The position numbers were made by a program, and so were the translations under genes. This document shows positions 1 to 8,210 of a DNA stretch of 64,000 nt, piece by piece (position 1 is the stretch's first letter; the number at the start of each line of letters is the position of its first letter). The notes beneath the pieces are model-generated. The model made no database searches and was not told the DNA's origin. It saw nothing but the letters and a program-made list of their open reading frames with translations. Source of the stretch: JARDZU01 sp963730285. GTDB lineage: Bacteria > Actinomycetota > Acidimicrobiia > Spongiisociales > ZC4RG35. The DNA lies in contig CAVSQY010000002.1 of assembly GCA_963730285.1 (NCBI GenBank), positions 224,149 to 288,148 of the forward strand, written 5' to 3'.

Positions 1-490
1 GGTTGACCATCACGATCTCCAGATCGCCGGCACGCTCCACGAGCAAATTCTCAGCGAGATGCTTCGAGCGCTCATAGCGCGATTGATAGGACCCGCGGTG
101 GGGGCTGTCCTCCCTGCCGACCGATCCTTTTTCCTCTCCAATCGTGGCCGCCGAGGACGTGTGGATGAGACGCTGCGCACCGGCGCGCCGAGCCTCGTCC
201 TGAACGATGAGAGCTCCCTCGATGTTCACTCGATCCATGAGACCGGGATCGAGCGAGCACATCTCGTTGATACCCGCAACGTGGAACACCCACTCGCTGC
301 CCTTCACCAGTGCCGCAATCGACTCGCGGTCGAGAACGTCGCCGCGCATCGGTCGCGCTCCGAGATCCAGGAGCTTCGCTGCGGACTCGCCAGAACGGGC
401 GAGAGCGGTGACTTCGTGCCCGGCTGCGACTAGATGCCGCATCAGGGCGGTGCCGACTACACCGGATCCGCCGGTGACGGCAGTGATCAC
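1..490 (-). CDS. NAD(P)-dependent epimerase/dehydratase (partial, C-terminus off window)
   Basis: N-terminal 163 residues of an extended short-chain dehydrogenase/NAD-dependent epimerase. A Rossmann GxxGxxG (Gly7, Gly10, Gly13) follows the GTG start, a TSS motif sits at 111-113 and the catalytic YxxxK is at Tyr139-Lys143. Substrate cannot be told; family members act on nucleotide sugars, flavonoid-like compounds or sterols. The GTG start overlaps the pgsA stop (GTGA), so the two are probably translationally coupled. The gene runs off the left edge of the window. Confidence 0.85.
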   Translation of the reverse strand, partial: MITAVTGGSGVVGTALMRHLVAAGHEVTALARSGESAAKLLDLGARPMRGDVLDRESIAALVKGSEWVFHVAGINEMCSLDPGLMDRVNIEGALIVQDEARRAGAQRLIHTSSAATIGEEKGSVGREDSPHRGSYQSRYERSKHLAENLLVERAGDLEIVMVN

Positions 491-1044
491 GTCTTGGCGT
501 GATCAGGCTTGGAACGAACCGTCTGCAAGAAAGCGGACATGTATCCCCAAGCGGACCCAACGGTGGCCACCACTGCGAACAGCATCACCCACTGGTCCAG
601 ATACCAAAAGCCCCACCGATTGGGGAGCCGGAGAAAGGCAAGGAATATGGCGAGGAATTGGGTCCCGAACTTGATCTTTCCCCAGGTCGACGGGGCGATC
701 AGGCCACCCTGGGCGGCCACGACCCCGCGCAGGGCCATGACGGCGAACTCGCGGAAGATGATGATCGAGGCGGGCCAGATCGACACGTGATCGATCGAGA
801 CCAGGGCCAGGAGAGTCCCCGTGATGAGAATCTTGTCGGCAGTCGTGTCCAAGAAGGCACCGAGGAGGGTCCCCCCGCTGGTCCGCCTGGCGACATACCC
901 GTCGAGGAAGTCTGTGAAGGCCGCGATGGCGAATATCACCGCGGCGATGACAAGGGCATTGTCGATTCGGTCCGAGCGCGTGAACGCCATGATCACCGGC
1001 ACTAGGAGAATCCTGGTCAGCGCCAGGATGTCAGGTGTTGAAAT
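487..1044 (-). CDS. pgsA: CDP-alcohol phosphatidyltransferase (phosphatidylglycerophosphate synthase-like), probable ATT start
   Basis: Integral membrane enzyme that transfers a CDP-diacylglycerol phosphatidyl group to an alcohol, most likely glycerol-3-phosphate. The CDP-OH-P signature D-x2-DG-x2-AR-x8-G-x3-D-x3-D is complete (Asp45, Asp48-Gly49, Ala52-Arg53, Gly62, Asp66, Asp70 from the ATT start). The first ordinary start is GTG at 1002, but that cuts into the first transmembrane helix, whose family-typical LTRILLVPV is encoded in frame upstream. An in-frame TGA at 1062-1060 leaves no ATG, GTG or TTG before 1002. An ATT at 1044 lies 6 nt after GAGGAG and would give 185 aa, the usual length. 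Downstream of glpK, which supplies glycerol-3-phosphate. Confidence 0.85.
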   Translation of the reverse strand: MSTPDILALTRILLVPVIMAFTRSDRIDNALVIAAVIFAIAAFTDFLDGYVARRTSGGTLLGAFLDTTADKILITGTLLALVSIDHVSIWPASIIIFREFAVMALRGVVAAQGGLIAPSTWGKIKFGTQFLAIFLAFLRLPNRWGFWYLDQWVMLFAVVATVGSAWGYMSAFLQTVRSKPDHAKT

Positions 1045-1099
1045 GCGCCACTCCTCGACTCAGCTCCTCGATCTTATCCGGGCAGGCGTTGACCAGCGA

Positions 1100-2590
1100 T
1101 CAGGCCCAGCCAAGAGAACGGCTCAACGCCTCGTCCCAACGCGCCCGGAGCCGGCCGCGCTCCTCTGCCGACATGTTCGGCTCCCACCGGCTCTGCTCTG
1201 ACCAGAGCTCTCGGACCTGCCCCAGGTCCGACCAAAATCCGACCGCGAGACCAGCGCCGTACGCAGCCCCCAGGGCAGTGGTTTCGGGCACACCAGGACG
1301 GATCACGTCCACACCGAGCAAGTCCGCTTGAAACTGCATCAATAGTGAGTTGGCGGTCATCCCGCCATCGACCCTGAGCTCGCTGAGCTCGACACCGGAA
1401 TCCGCCACCATGGCGTCGAGCACATCGCTCGTCTGGAAGGCTGTCGCTTCGAGGGCCGCCCTGGCGATGTGACCGCGATTGGTGAAACCCGTCAGGCCGA
1501 CGATGACCCCACGGGCGTCGGGCCGCCAGTGAGGTGCGAAGAGTCCTGAGAAGGCGGGCACGAAGTAAACGTCGCCGTTGTCCTCGACGCTTCGCGCCAA
1601 CGTCTCGATCTCCTGTGCGTCGTCGAACATGCCCATTCTGTCCCGAAGCCACTGGACCAAGGAGCCTGTCACCGCCACGGAGCCCTCGAGGGCATAGATG
1701 GTCGGCTCCGTGCCCCTTCGGTAGGCGACCGTGGTCAGCAGGCCGGCCTTGGACGCGACCGGGACTTCACCCGTGTTCAGCAACAAGAAATTGCCGGTCC
1801 CATAGGTGTTTTTCGCCTCGCCTGGAGCGAAACAGACCTGACCGAACAACGCGGACTGCTGATCGCCGAAGATCGCAGCGAGCGGAACACCCTCCAAGGG
1901 CCCGCTGCACACCCCGATCTCATCGATCGAGGAGACGATCTCTGGGAGCATTGCCACCGGGATGCCGAGGGCGATGGCGAGGTCGGCGTCCCATGATGTG
2001 GTCACCAGGTCCATCAGCATGGTGCGTGAGGCATTGGTGACGTCTGTCACATGTCTTCCTCTGCCGGGCCCTCCTGTCATTTTCCAGGCGAGCCACGAGT
2101 CGATGGTCCCGAAGGCCAGCTCTCCCCGCTCAGCTCGTTCTCCCAACCCATGCTCGTCGAGGAGCCATCGGGCCTTGGGCCCGGCGAAGTAGGTCGCCAG
2201 AGGCAGACCGGTCTTCGGCCGAAACCGATCCGGTCCCACATCTTCCCCAAGCTGGTCACACAGGTCCGCCGTGCGGGTGTCCTGCCACACGATCGCGTTG
2301 GCGACGGGCCGCCCCGATGCCCGCTCCCAGATGACGACCGTCTCTCTCTGGTTGGTGATGCCAACCGCAGTCAGGTCATGACTGCTCATGCCGGCCTTTT
2401 CGAGGGCGCCCTCGATCACCGTCACCGAATTCGACCAGATCTCCTCGGGGTCGTGCTCCACCCACCCCGATCGGGGAAATATCTGACGATGCTCTTGCTG
2501 ATCCATGGCGATGACCGCACCATCGTGATCGACGATCATGAACCGCGTCGATGTTGTCCCCTGGTCGAGGGAACCAACGAATTCGCCCAT
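1100..2590 (-). CDS. glpK: Glycerol kinase
   Basis: FGGY-family kinase that phosphorylates glycerol to sn-glycerol-3-phosphate with ATP in the cytosol. At 496 aa it matches the usual ~500. Visible hallmarks are the N-terminal DQGTTSTR ATP-binding loop (residues 9-16), GWVEHDP, the central DQQSALFGQ and NTYGTGNF segments, and the C-terminal DGGMTANSLLMQ block. It lies 34 nt after pth and 55 nt before the proposed pgsA start on the same strand, so it may feed glycerol-3-phosphate directly to phospholipid synthesis. No glycerol facilitator or glpD is adjacent. Confidence 0.96.
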   Translation of the reverse strand: MGEFVGSLDQGTTSTRFMIVDHDGAVIAMDQQEHRQIFPRSGWVEHDPEEIWSNSVTVIEGALEKAGMSSHDLTAVGITNQRETVVIWERASGRPVANAIVWQDTRTADLCDQLGEDVGPDRFRPKTGLPLATYFAGPKARWLLDEHGLGERAERGELAFGTIDSWLAWKMTGGPGRGRHVTDVTNASRTMLMDLVTTSWDADLAIALGIPVAMLPEIVSSIDEIGVCSGPLEGVPLAAIFGDQQSALFGQVCFAPGEAKNTYGTGNFLLLNTGEVPVASKAGLLTTVAYRRGTEPTIYALEGSVAVTGSLVQWLRDRMGMFDDAQEIETLARSVEDNGDVYFVPAFSGLFAPHWRPDARGVIVGLTGFTNRGHIARAALEATAFQTSDVLDAMVADSGVELSELRVDGGMTANSLLMQFQADLLGVDVIRPGVPETTALGAAYGAGLAVGFWSDLGQVRELWSEQSRWEPNMSAEERGRLRARWDEALSRSLGWA

Positions 2591-2624
2591 GTCGGAGACG
2601 TTACCGGGACGGCCCCGGCGAGTA

Positions 2625-3200
2625 TCAGCCCTTGCCGCGGAGCGCGGCCATCTCCTGTGCCGAGGCCCGGTCGGTGAGCCAGCGCTCGATCACGTCTGCC
2701 GCGTCCTCGACCAGCAAGTCCACTTCCTCCCGCTCCGCCTTGGAGAAGCGCCTCAGCACGAAGTCTGCGGGGTCCATCGACCCTGGTGGTCGTCCCACCC
2801 CCACTTTGAGCCGCGTGAACTCGCCCGATCCCAACGACTTCTCGACCGAGCGAATCCCGTTGTGGCCGCCGTTGCCACCACCTTCCTGGATACGCAACCG
2901 GCCGAAGGGGAGATCGATGTCGTCATGGACGATGAGAAGATCCTCCGAGGCCAATGAGTAGTAGTCGAGGATGCGGCGCACAGGTCCACCCGACTCGTTC
3001 ATCAGGCTGAGCGGCGCCGCCAGGATGGTCCGTTCCGGTCCGGCCCCCAGGACCGCGAGCATGCCGGCAATCCGTGTTGGGCCGCGAGCCCAACTCTCCC
3101 CTCGGCTCTCGGCCACCCGTTCTACGACCTCGAAGCCGACGTTGTGCCTGGTGCCCTCGTAGTCGGAGCCCGGATTGCGGAGCCCGACTACGAGCCTCAT
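2625..3200 (-). CDS. pth: Peptidyl-tRNA hydrolase
   Basis: Releases peptide from prematurely dissociated peptidyl-tRNA. The start chosen is the ATG giving MRLVVGLRNPG, 4 nt after the rplY stop; an upstream in-frame extension of 20 Arg/Lys-rich residues would run into rplY and is rejected. Hallmarks are GLRNPG at the N-terminus, the RHNVGF block with the catalytic His19, HDDIDLPFG with the conserved Asp, and GGNGGHNGIRS with the substrate-contacting Asn. 191 aa is normal for bacterial Pth. The rplY-pth pair is a very common gene order. Confidence 0.96.
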   Translation of the reverse strand: MRLVVGLRNPGSDYEGTRHNVGFEVVERVAESRGESWARGPTRIAGMLAVLGAGPERTILAAPLSLMNESGGPVRRILDYYSLASEDLLIVHDDIDLPFGRLRIQEGGGNGGHNGIRSVEKSLGSGEFTRLKVGVGRPPGSMDPADFVLRRFSKAEREEVDLLVEDAADVIERWLTDRASAQEMAALRGKG

Positions 3201-3204
3201 CGGC

Positions 3205-3897
3205 TTACTCGGCCGATTCGGCCTCAGGCTTGTCTTCCGAAGCGCCCTCAGCTTCCTCATCAGACTCCTCGCCCTCGCCGATCTCTTCGCCCTCGAGACC
3301 CTCGAGACCCTCGACTTCTTCGGGCTCTTCGACGATTTCGGCAGCCGGTGTGGTGACGCTCATGACCACACCCTCCGGGTCTTCGACGTATTCGACTCCC
3401 TCGATTCTCGGAAGATCGGCGATGCGCAGCGAACCGCCCACCTCGACGTCGGACACGTCCAACTCCACCCCTGACGGAATGGTGTTGGCAAGCGTCTCGA
3501 CAAGGACGTGGGTGCGACGAGGCGAGAAGACCCCGCCTTCCCTCACGCCGACGGGAGAGCCGACGAAATGGATGGCCACCTCGGCCTGGATGGTCTCGTC
3601 GAGGGATACCGTCACGAAGTCCACGTGCCGGTACTCGCTGCGAAATGGATGTCGCTCGATGACGCGGGCCATGGTGAGCAGCGTGTCCCCGCCTTCGATC
3701 TCGAGGTTGATCAATGCGTTCGACCCGGCTTCGGTGTGGAGAGCCACCTGAAGGTCATGGGCGTCGATCGCCACGTTGATGGGCTCCATCGACTTCCCGT
3801 AGACGATGCCAGGCACGCGGCCGGTCCGGCGAAGACGCCGCGACTCTCTCGAGCCGGTCTCCCGACCCGACTCGGCGCGCAGTGTCACTTCAGACAT
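3205..3897 (-). CDS. rplY: 50S ribosomal protein L25/general stress protein Ctc
   Basis: 5S rRNA-binding ribosomal protein of the long CTC/TL5 type, 230 aa. The N-terminal L25 domain (about 1-92) holds the RRTGRVPGIVYG block; the C-terminal beta domain follows (about 93-185). The last ~45 residues are a Glu/Asp-rich low-complexity tail, common in actinobacterial Ctc. A good ribosome-binding site AAGGAG lies 7 nt before the ATG. It heads the rplY-pth-glpK-pgsA-epimerase row on the minus strand. Confidence 0.95.
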   Translation of the reverse strand: MSEVTLRAESGRETGSRESRRLRRTGRVPGIVYGKSMEPINVAIDAHDLQVALHTEAGSNALINLEIEGGDTLLTMARVIERHPFRSEYRHVDFVTVSLDETIQAEVAIHFVGSPVGVREGGVFSPRRTHVLVETLANTIPSGVELDVSDVEVGGSLRIADLPRIEGVEYVEDPEGVVMSVTTPAAEIVEEPEEVEGLEGLEGEEIGEGEESDEEAEGASEDKPEAESAE

Positions 3898-3963
3898 TCA
3901 AAGACTCCTTGAAGGGGTGTGGTGGACATCCAATTATGGTCCGGGTCGCGTTGTTCTGCCAGA

Positions 3964-4596
3964 TCAGAGACCTTGGATCCATGTCGCAGACGCCTCGCTG
4001 AGCCGAGCGACCATCCTTTGGGAATCCCAACCTCCGCCCCGGAAGGAGTGAGTGGCCCCCTCGAGCACCTCAACTGTGGCGTTGGGAAGCGGCCGCAGGT
4101 AGCGGTCGAACAACTCCATCCTGCTCAATGCATCCTTCGTTCCCTGGAAGAAGAGCAAGGGAACTTCGACCTGCGGAAAGTGGTCGATGCGAAGGCGATC
4201 CTCCCGACCGGCAGGGTGCAACGGATAGGCGTAGAGGATGACACCAGCAGCGGGATAGCCTTCGGCGACCAAGTGGGTAGCGATCCGGCCACCCATGGAA
4301 CGGCCGCCGAGAACCAGGCGATCCACGCGCCGGGCAAGTTGACCTGCGGCCGCCCGATGCGCGTCGAGCAGTTTTTCGGCCCGATCGGGACGCCTGCTCC
4401 CCCGCTCGGTGTACGGATAGTTGAAGGTCATCACGACATGGCCGCGGTCGGCGAGCGCGTCACGCAGGGAGACCATGAATGGATGGTCCTGGTTGGTCCC
4501 GGCACCGTGGGCGAGCAAGATCCCGGTCGACCCGGAGCCGGTGAGCCGCCCAGTGACCTTCTCATCACCCCAGGTGATCGTGGTTTTAGCGGCCAT
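3964..4596 (-). CDS. Alpha/beta hydrolase, KANL3/Tex30-dienelactone-hydrolase-like
   Basis: Cytosolic alpha/beta-hydrolase of 210 aa without signal peptide. The oxyanion-hole HGAGTNQDHP follows strand 3, the nucleophile elbow is GGRSMGG (Ser100), the acid is probably Asp155 in GTKDAL and the base His183 in ATHSF. The HGAGxxxDHPF and GGRSMGGR pattern matches the bacterial Tex30/KANL3-like group, whose substrates are mostly unknown. Transcribed divergently from pgl with only 32 nt between starts, so the promoters must overlap. Confidence 0.85.
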   Translation of the reverse strand: MAAKTTITWGDEKVTGRLTGSGSTGILLAHGAGTNQDHPFMVSLRDALADRGHVVMTFNYPYTERGSRRPDRAEKLLDAHRAAAGQLARRVDRLVLGGRSMGGRIATHLVAEGYPAAGVILYAYPLHPAGREDRLRIDHFPQVEVPLLFFQGTKDALSRMELFDRYLRPLPNATVEVLEGATHSFRGGGWDSQRMVARLSEASATWIQGL

Positions 4597-4628
4597 CGGA
4601 TGCCCAGTAGAGCAGTTACCGTGGTCGG

Positions 4629-5309
4629 ATGGAAGTGTCGGTCAGCGAGACACCCGAGGCGGTGGCGGAGACGACATCGCGTCGCATCGCCGATTTGGTG
4701 TCGTCAGCGAAGGGGAGATTCTCCCTGGGCATTGCAGGCGGCACGACGCCCCGCGCCACATATCGGGCCCTGCGGGGCAGAGCCTCGGGGTGGCAGAACG
4801 TCGACGCCTGGCTGTCTGACGAACGCTGGGTGCCGCCAGACGATGAGCGGTCAAATGGGCTCATGGCCTCCCAAGCACTCTTCGATCACGTGGACGCTCA
4901 ATTCCACCGGCCACGCTGGAGTGAGTACATGACACCGGAGGACTCCGCCGCCCATTACGAAGCCAACCTGAGGTCCATTCACGCGGACCGAAGACCCGAC
5001 CTCGTTCTCCTCGGTCTGGGAGAGGATGGCCACACCGCTTCCTTGTTTCCGAACACGAGAGCCCTGGGCGAACAGCACAGGTGGTACGTCGCAAACGATG
5101 TCGAGCAGTTGGGAGAGGATCGCCTGACCGCCACATTTCCGCTCCTGTGGAAATCGCAGCTGATCATGATGATCGTTGTGGGAGAAGCGAAGGCCGAGGC
5201 AGTCAGGGTGAGTCTCGATGAGGGGACGACACCGGCCGGCCGGCTCGACGAAGGTGAGGCGGTGGTGGAGTGGTACCTGGATCACGGATCGGCATCATTG
5301 CTCGACTGA
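4629..5309 (+). CDS. pgl: 6-phosphogluconolactonase
   Basis: DevB/SOL-type lactonase that hydrolyses 6-phosphoglucono-1,5-lactone in the oxidative pentose phosphate pathway. 226 aa, usual size. Motifs are LGIAGGTTPR (33-42), WLSDERWVPPDDERSN (61-76) and GLGEDGHTASLFP (129-141), which line the active site. No zwf or gnd lies in the window. The last 40 nt overlap the next gene in another frame. Confidence 0.95.
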   Translation: MEVSVSETPEAVAETTSRRIADLVSSAKGRFSLGIAGGTTPRATYRALRGRASGWQNVDAWLSDERWVPPDDERSNGLMASQALFDHVDAQFHRPRWSEYMTPEDSAAHYEANLRSIHADRRPDLVLLGLGEDGHTASLFPNTRALGEQHRWYVANDVEQLGEDRLTATFPLLWKSQLIMMIVVGEAKAEAVRVSLDEGTTPAGRLDEGEAVVEWYLDHGSASLLD

Positions 5310-6199
5310 CCGGTCTACTCATCGCCGTGTCGCTCATCTTCGGCGCATGCTCGAGCGCATCGAGCGCGACCACATCCAGCTCCGCCGTCTCCTCGACGTC
5401 CACCACGATCGTGCCGGTGACCACGACAACCATCTCCACGACCACAACTGCCGCCCCTGCGGCCACAACGACCCAAGGCGCCACGGCTACCACGACCGAG
5501 CCAAGAGTGGAGGCCGATGCCGAGGTATTGATCCCGGACGGCGGAGGGCCTTTCCCAACCGCGGTACTGGTCCATGGGGGCGGATGGGTGATTGGGTCTC
5601 CGGCCATCATGGGGAATCTCGCCCGGTTCCTATCCGATCATGGCTACCTGACCGTCAACACCCCATACGCGCTGTCGGGGGAAACCCCAGGGTTTCCGCA
5701 GGCCGTGGATGACGTGGCCTGCGCCGTGCGCGTGGCGGCCGCACAACCGCAATCAGACGGGACGGTGGTGGTCATCGGCCACTCTGCCGGCGCCCATCTC
5801 GCAGCCCTGGTTGCATTGGACGACGGAGCATATGGCCGGGATTGTGACCTTCCCCCCTACATCCCGACTCGACTGATCGGCCTCGCCGGCCCGTACGACA
5901 TCACGAGGCTGGGACCGCTCATGATCCCGTTTCTGGGCGGCACACCTGAAGAGGTCCCGCAGGCATGGCTAGACGGCAATCCCTTCAACCAGGTGGACAA
6001 GAACCCCGACCTCGACACGCTGCTCCTCACAGGAGATGAGGACGCCTTAGTCGATGTCAGCTTCGCTGAGGACTTCGCCAAGGCGCTGCAGCGATCGGGG
6101 AAGAGCGCCCAGGTGGAAGTGGTCAAAGGAGCGAGGCACAACGACATGCACGACCCAGCCTTCGTCGGAGACCTGATCCTCGAGTGGCTGGGGCGTTGA
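5270..6199 (+). CDS. Secreted lipoprotein esterase/alpha-beta hydrolase (BD-FAE-like)
   Basis: Predicted exported lipoprotein: hydrophobic N-terminus, lipobox FGAC with Cys27, then a ~50-residue Ser/Thr/Ala-rich linker before the catalytic domain. That domain has the HGGGW oxyanion motif (102-106), GHSAG nucleophile elbow (Ser172), probable acid Asp258 and base His290, as in the BD-FAE/carboxylesterase group. The GTG start lies inside the end of pgl (40-nt overlap) and is the only one that keeps the full signal peptide. Substrate is unknown. Its stop nearly abuts the convergent GNAT gene. Confidence 0.85.
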   Translation: MVPGSRIGIIARLTGLLIAVSLIFGACSSASSATTSSSAVSSTSTTIVPVTTTTISTTTTAAPAATTTQGATATTTEPRVEADAEVLIPDGGGPFPTAVLVHGGGWVIGSPAIMGNLARFLSDHGYLTVNTPYALSGETPGFPQAVDDVACAVRVAAAQPQSDGTVVVIGHSAGAHLAALVALDDGAYGRDCDLPPYIPTRLIGLAGPYDITRLGPLMIPFLGGTPEEVPQAWLDGNPFNQVDKNPDLDTLLLTGDEDALVDVSFAEDFAKALQRSGKSAQVEVVKGARHNDMHDPAFVGDLILEWLGR

Positions 6200-6200
6200 G

Positions 6201-6608
6201 CTAGATCGGCGTCTCGCCCGGCCAGAGCACCCAGGCGCTCTCGTGACGGGTCATTCCGATCTTCGGGTAGTAATCGACCGCTTTCGGAGCGGCGAGGAGG
6301 ATCACCGTCGTCTCTGGAGCAGCCTCACGGGTCAGGCGAACGAGCTCCTTGCCGATTCCCTGATGTTGACGGTCGAGGCGAACAGCGAGGTCTGAGAGAT
6401 AGGTGCAGTAGGACCAGTCGGTTATGCACCGCGAGATGCCCACCAGCTCATCGTTATCCCAGGCAGATATCACGAGATTCGCCTCCGAGAGCATCCGGTC
6501 CATGCGATCGCGATCATCGACGGGGCGCCGCTCACCGAGTGTCGAATCGACGTAGAGCTGGATCATGGCGTCGAGGGATAGTTCTGAGTTGGTGCGGTAT
6601 TCGATCAT
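6201..6608 (-). CDS. GNAT-family N-acetyltransferase
   Basis: Single-domain acetyltransferase of 135 aa. The acetyl-CoA pyrophosphate loop RQHQGIGKEL fits the Q/RxxGxG/A motif A of the family, preceded by a YLSDLAV beta-strand. The acceptor substrate cannot be predicted. It lies 56 nt downstream of the AlkA-like glycosylase on the same strand. Confidence 0.88.
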   Translation of the reverse strand: MIEYRTNSELSLDAMIQLYVDSTLGERRPVDDRDRMDRMLSEANLVISAWDNDELVGISRCITDWSYCTYLSDLAVRLDRQHQGIGKELVRLTREAAPETTVILLAAPKAVDYYPKIGMTRHESAWVLWPGETPI

Positions 6609-6664
6609 GGACCGGTCCAGAGCCTAGATCTCGCGGTGGTCGCTCACGTCCGAAGCTCCGATAA

Positions 6665-7585
6665 TCAGATCTCGGTGATGTTCCTCACCCTGACGCGTGG
6701 CCCGAACTTCGGCTCAGCACCAAGGCCGTGAAGGAGGCGGGCCACCCGCCCGCGATGAGGCCGGAACGGCTCGAGGAGCTCGAGCATCTCCTCATCGGTG
6801 CCCCGGGCCTGGCCGGTCAGTTGAAAGACCACTATGTGCTTGAGGTGGAAGTCGCCGACTTCGACCTGGTCGGCGTCGCCGTGCGATGGGGCGAGCGTCT
6901 TGGCCACGGTCCACGGGCCGACACCAGGGAACGCGAGCAACACCTTCGAAGCGACCGACGACTCCGACCCGGCAAGACGGTCGATGTCATCCGCGTGCGC
7001 CGCCAGCCGCTTCAGGACGTCCGCCCTTCGCTTCTCGAGATGAAGCTGGTGAAATCGCCAATATGGCGTCTCGGCGATGAGTCTCGGATTGGGTGGAAGC
7101 CTGAGGGAGCGGTTGGGGCCTGGTGCCGGCTCCCCGAATTCGGTGGAGAGGCCCTTCATGGCGGCATGCGCTTCCTGACCCGTCACCTTCTGGCCTACCA
7201 ACGCTTTCACCAGAGAGTCGAAGACGAGGTCGGTGCGGCCGAATCGCCATCCGGGATGTCGTCTGTGCAGCTCGGCCACCCGTGTGTCTTCGGTCTCAAA
7301 CCGGGCCGGATCGTCCTCCAGGCCGCCTATCGACCCGAGTCGCTCGAGCAACCAGCCACCACCGGGCCCCCATGCGTCGCCCCGCAACTTCTCGAGGGAC
7401 GGGCGGGTGATGCGCAAGGACGCGGGACCAGCCGCGGTACGGGCAGAGAGCCACCAGCCATCACGGGCGAAGACGCCGTGAAGAGGGCGCAAGGTCGCTC
7501 TCAGGTCGAGCGGCCCCTCGATCGACACCGATCGCGACTGCGACCCCATATCTGGCATCTTGGTCGGTTCCCCGGTCACAGGCAT
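6665..7585 (-). CDS. DNA-3-methyladenine glycosylase II-like (HhH-GPD)
   Basis: Base-excision repair glycosylase of the AlkA/HhH-GPD superfamily, 306 aa (starts at Met10 or Met13 are also possible). The helix-hairpin-helix FPGVGPWT is at 219-226 and the catalytic Asp is Asp245 in VEVGDFHLK, the expected ~20 residues later. There are no C-terminal Cys residues for an iron-sulfur cluster, which argues against an Nth/MutY type. A second glycosylase domain occurs in the window, fused to the Ni-SOD protease at 26.0 kb. Confidence 0.88.
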   Translation of the reverse strand: MPVTGEPTKMPDMGSQSRSVSIEGPLDLRATLRPLHGVFARDGWWLSARTAAGPASLRITRPSLEKLRGDAWGPGGGWLLERLGSIGGLEDDPARFETEDTRVAELHRRHPGWRFGRTDLVFDSLVKALVGQKVTGQEAHAAMKGLSTEFGEPAPGPNRSLRLPPNPRLIAETPYWRFHQLHLEKRRADVLKRLAAHADDIDRLAGSESSVASKVLLAFPGVGPWTVAKTLAPSHGDADQVEVGDFHLKHIVVFQLTGQARGTDEEMLELLEPFRPHRGRVARLLHGLGAEPKFGPRVRVRNITEI

Positions 7586-7665
7586 TGGCTACTGCAGCGG
7601 TCGACAGCGCGGCCACAAGAGCCCGTGACAATGTTCAGAATTGGGACACGCCGCCCAAGGGATGG

Positions 7666-8181
7666 CTACCAGCGTTCACGGTGGACCAGCTCGTCGAGTG
7701 AACGTCGCTTGGGATTGACTATCGGCTTGAGCGGCCGGTCTGCGGGGTACCCGAGACTGATCAACCAGGTCAGGCGCTGGCCCTCGGGCAGACCCAGCAC
7801 TTCAGTCGCCAGGGCGTAGTCGTGCACCGAGGCGTTGCGGCTCCCGATGCCCAGATCGGCGGCTGCAATCTGGATCGACATCGCGGCCTGGCCCAGGTCG
7901 AAGTTGATGGATGCGTTCTCACGGGGGTCATTGCTGTATGGCGCCACCAGCCCGATGGTGGCGGCCGACCCGACCATATGTGACGCTCCACGCCAAACCT
8001 CCGAGACGCGTTGCAGTTGCTCCCGATCGGTAATCACCACGAACGCCCATCTCTGCTCGTTGCGTGAGGACGGTGACCGCCGTCCGGCCTCCAGAATCTG
8101 ATCGAGGTCACCGGCCGACACCGGCCGATCGTCGAACTCGCGCACACCTCGGCGCGCTCTTATCGCATCGAAAGTCTCCAT
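7666..8181 (-). CDS. Nitroreductase-family FMN oxidoreductase
   Basis: 171-aa flavoprotein of the nitroreductase fold. The N-terminal RARRGVREFDDRPV and AGRRSPSSRNEQRWAFVVI blocks match the FMN-binding RRSxRxF and A..aPSaxNxQpw signatures, and a C-terminal ISLGYPADRP block closes the fold. Physiological substrate is unknown. It sits 29 nt downstream of the molybdopterin oxidoreductase in the same direction, so the two may be cotranscribed. Confidence 0.9.
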   Translation of the reverse strand: METFDAIRARRGVREFDDRPVSAGDLDQILEAGRRSPSSRNEQRWAFVVITDREQLQRVSEVWRGASHMVGSAATIGLVAPYSNDPRENASINFDLGQAAMSIQIAAADLGIGSRNASVHDYALATEVLGLPEGQRLTWLISLGYPADRPLKPIVNPKRRSLDELVHRERW

Positions 8182-8210
8182 AGCATGACGCTAGCCGACC
8201 CCCACGTTGG

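Noticed and set aside
3919..4932. Long plus-strand open frame over the hydrolase gene
   Set aside because: Antisense shadow; no motifs, and the minus-strand frame has a full catalytic triad.
6728..7819. 363-codon plus-strand frame over the AlkA-like gene
   Set aside because: High-GC shadow without domain signatures; opposite frame has the HhH-GPD motif.
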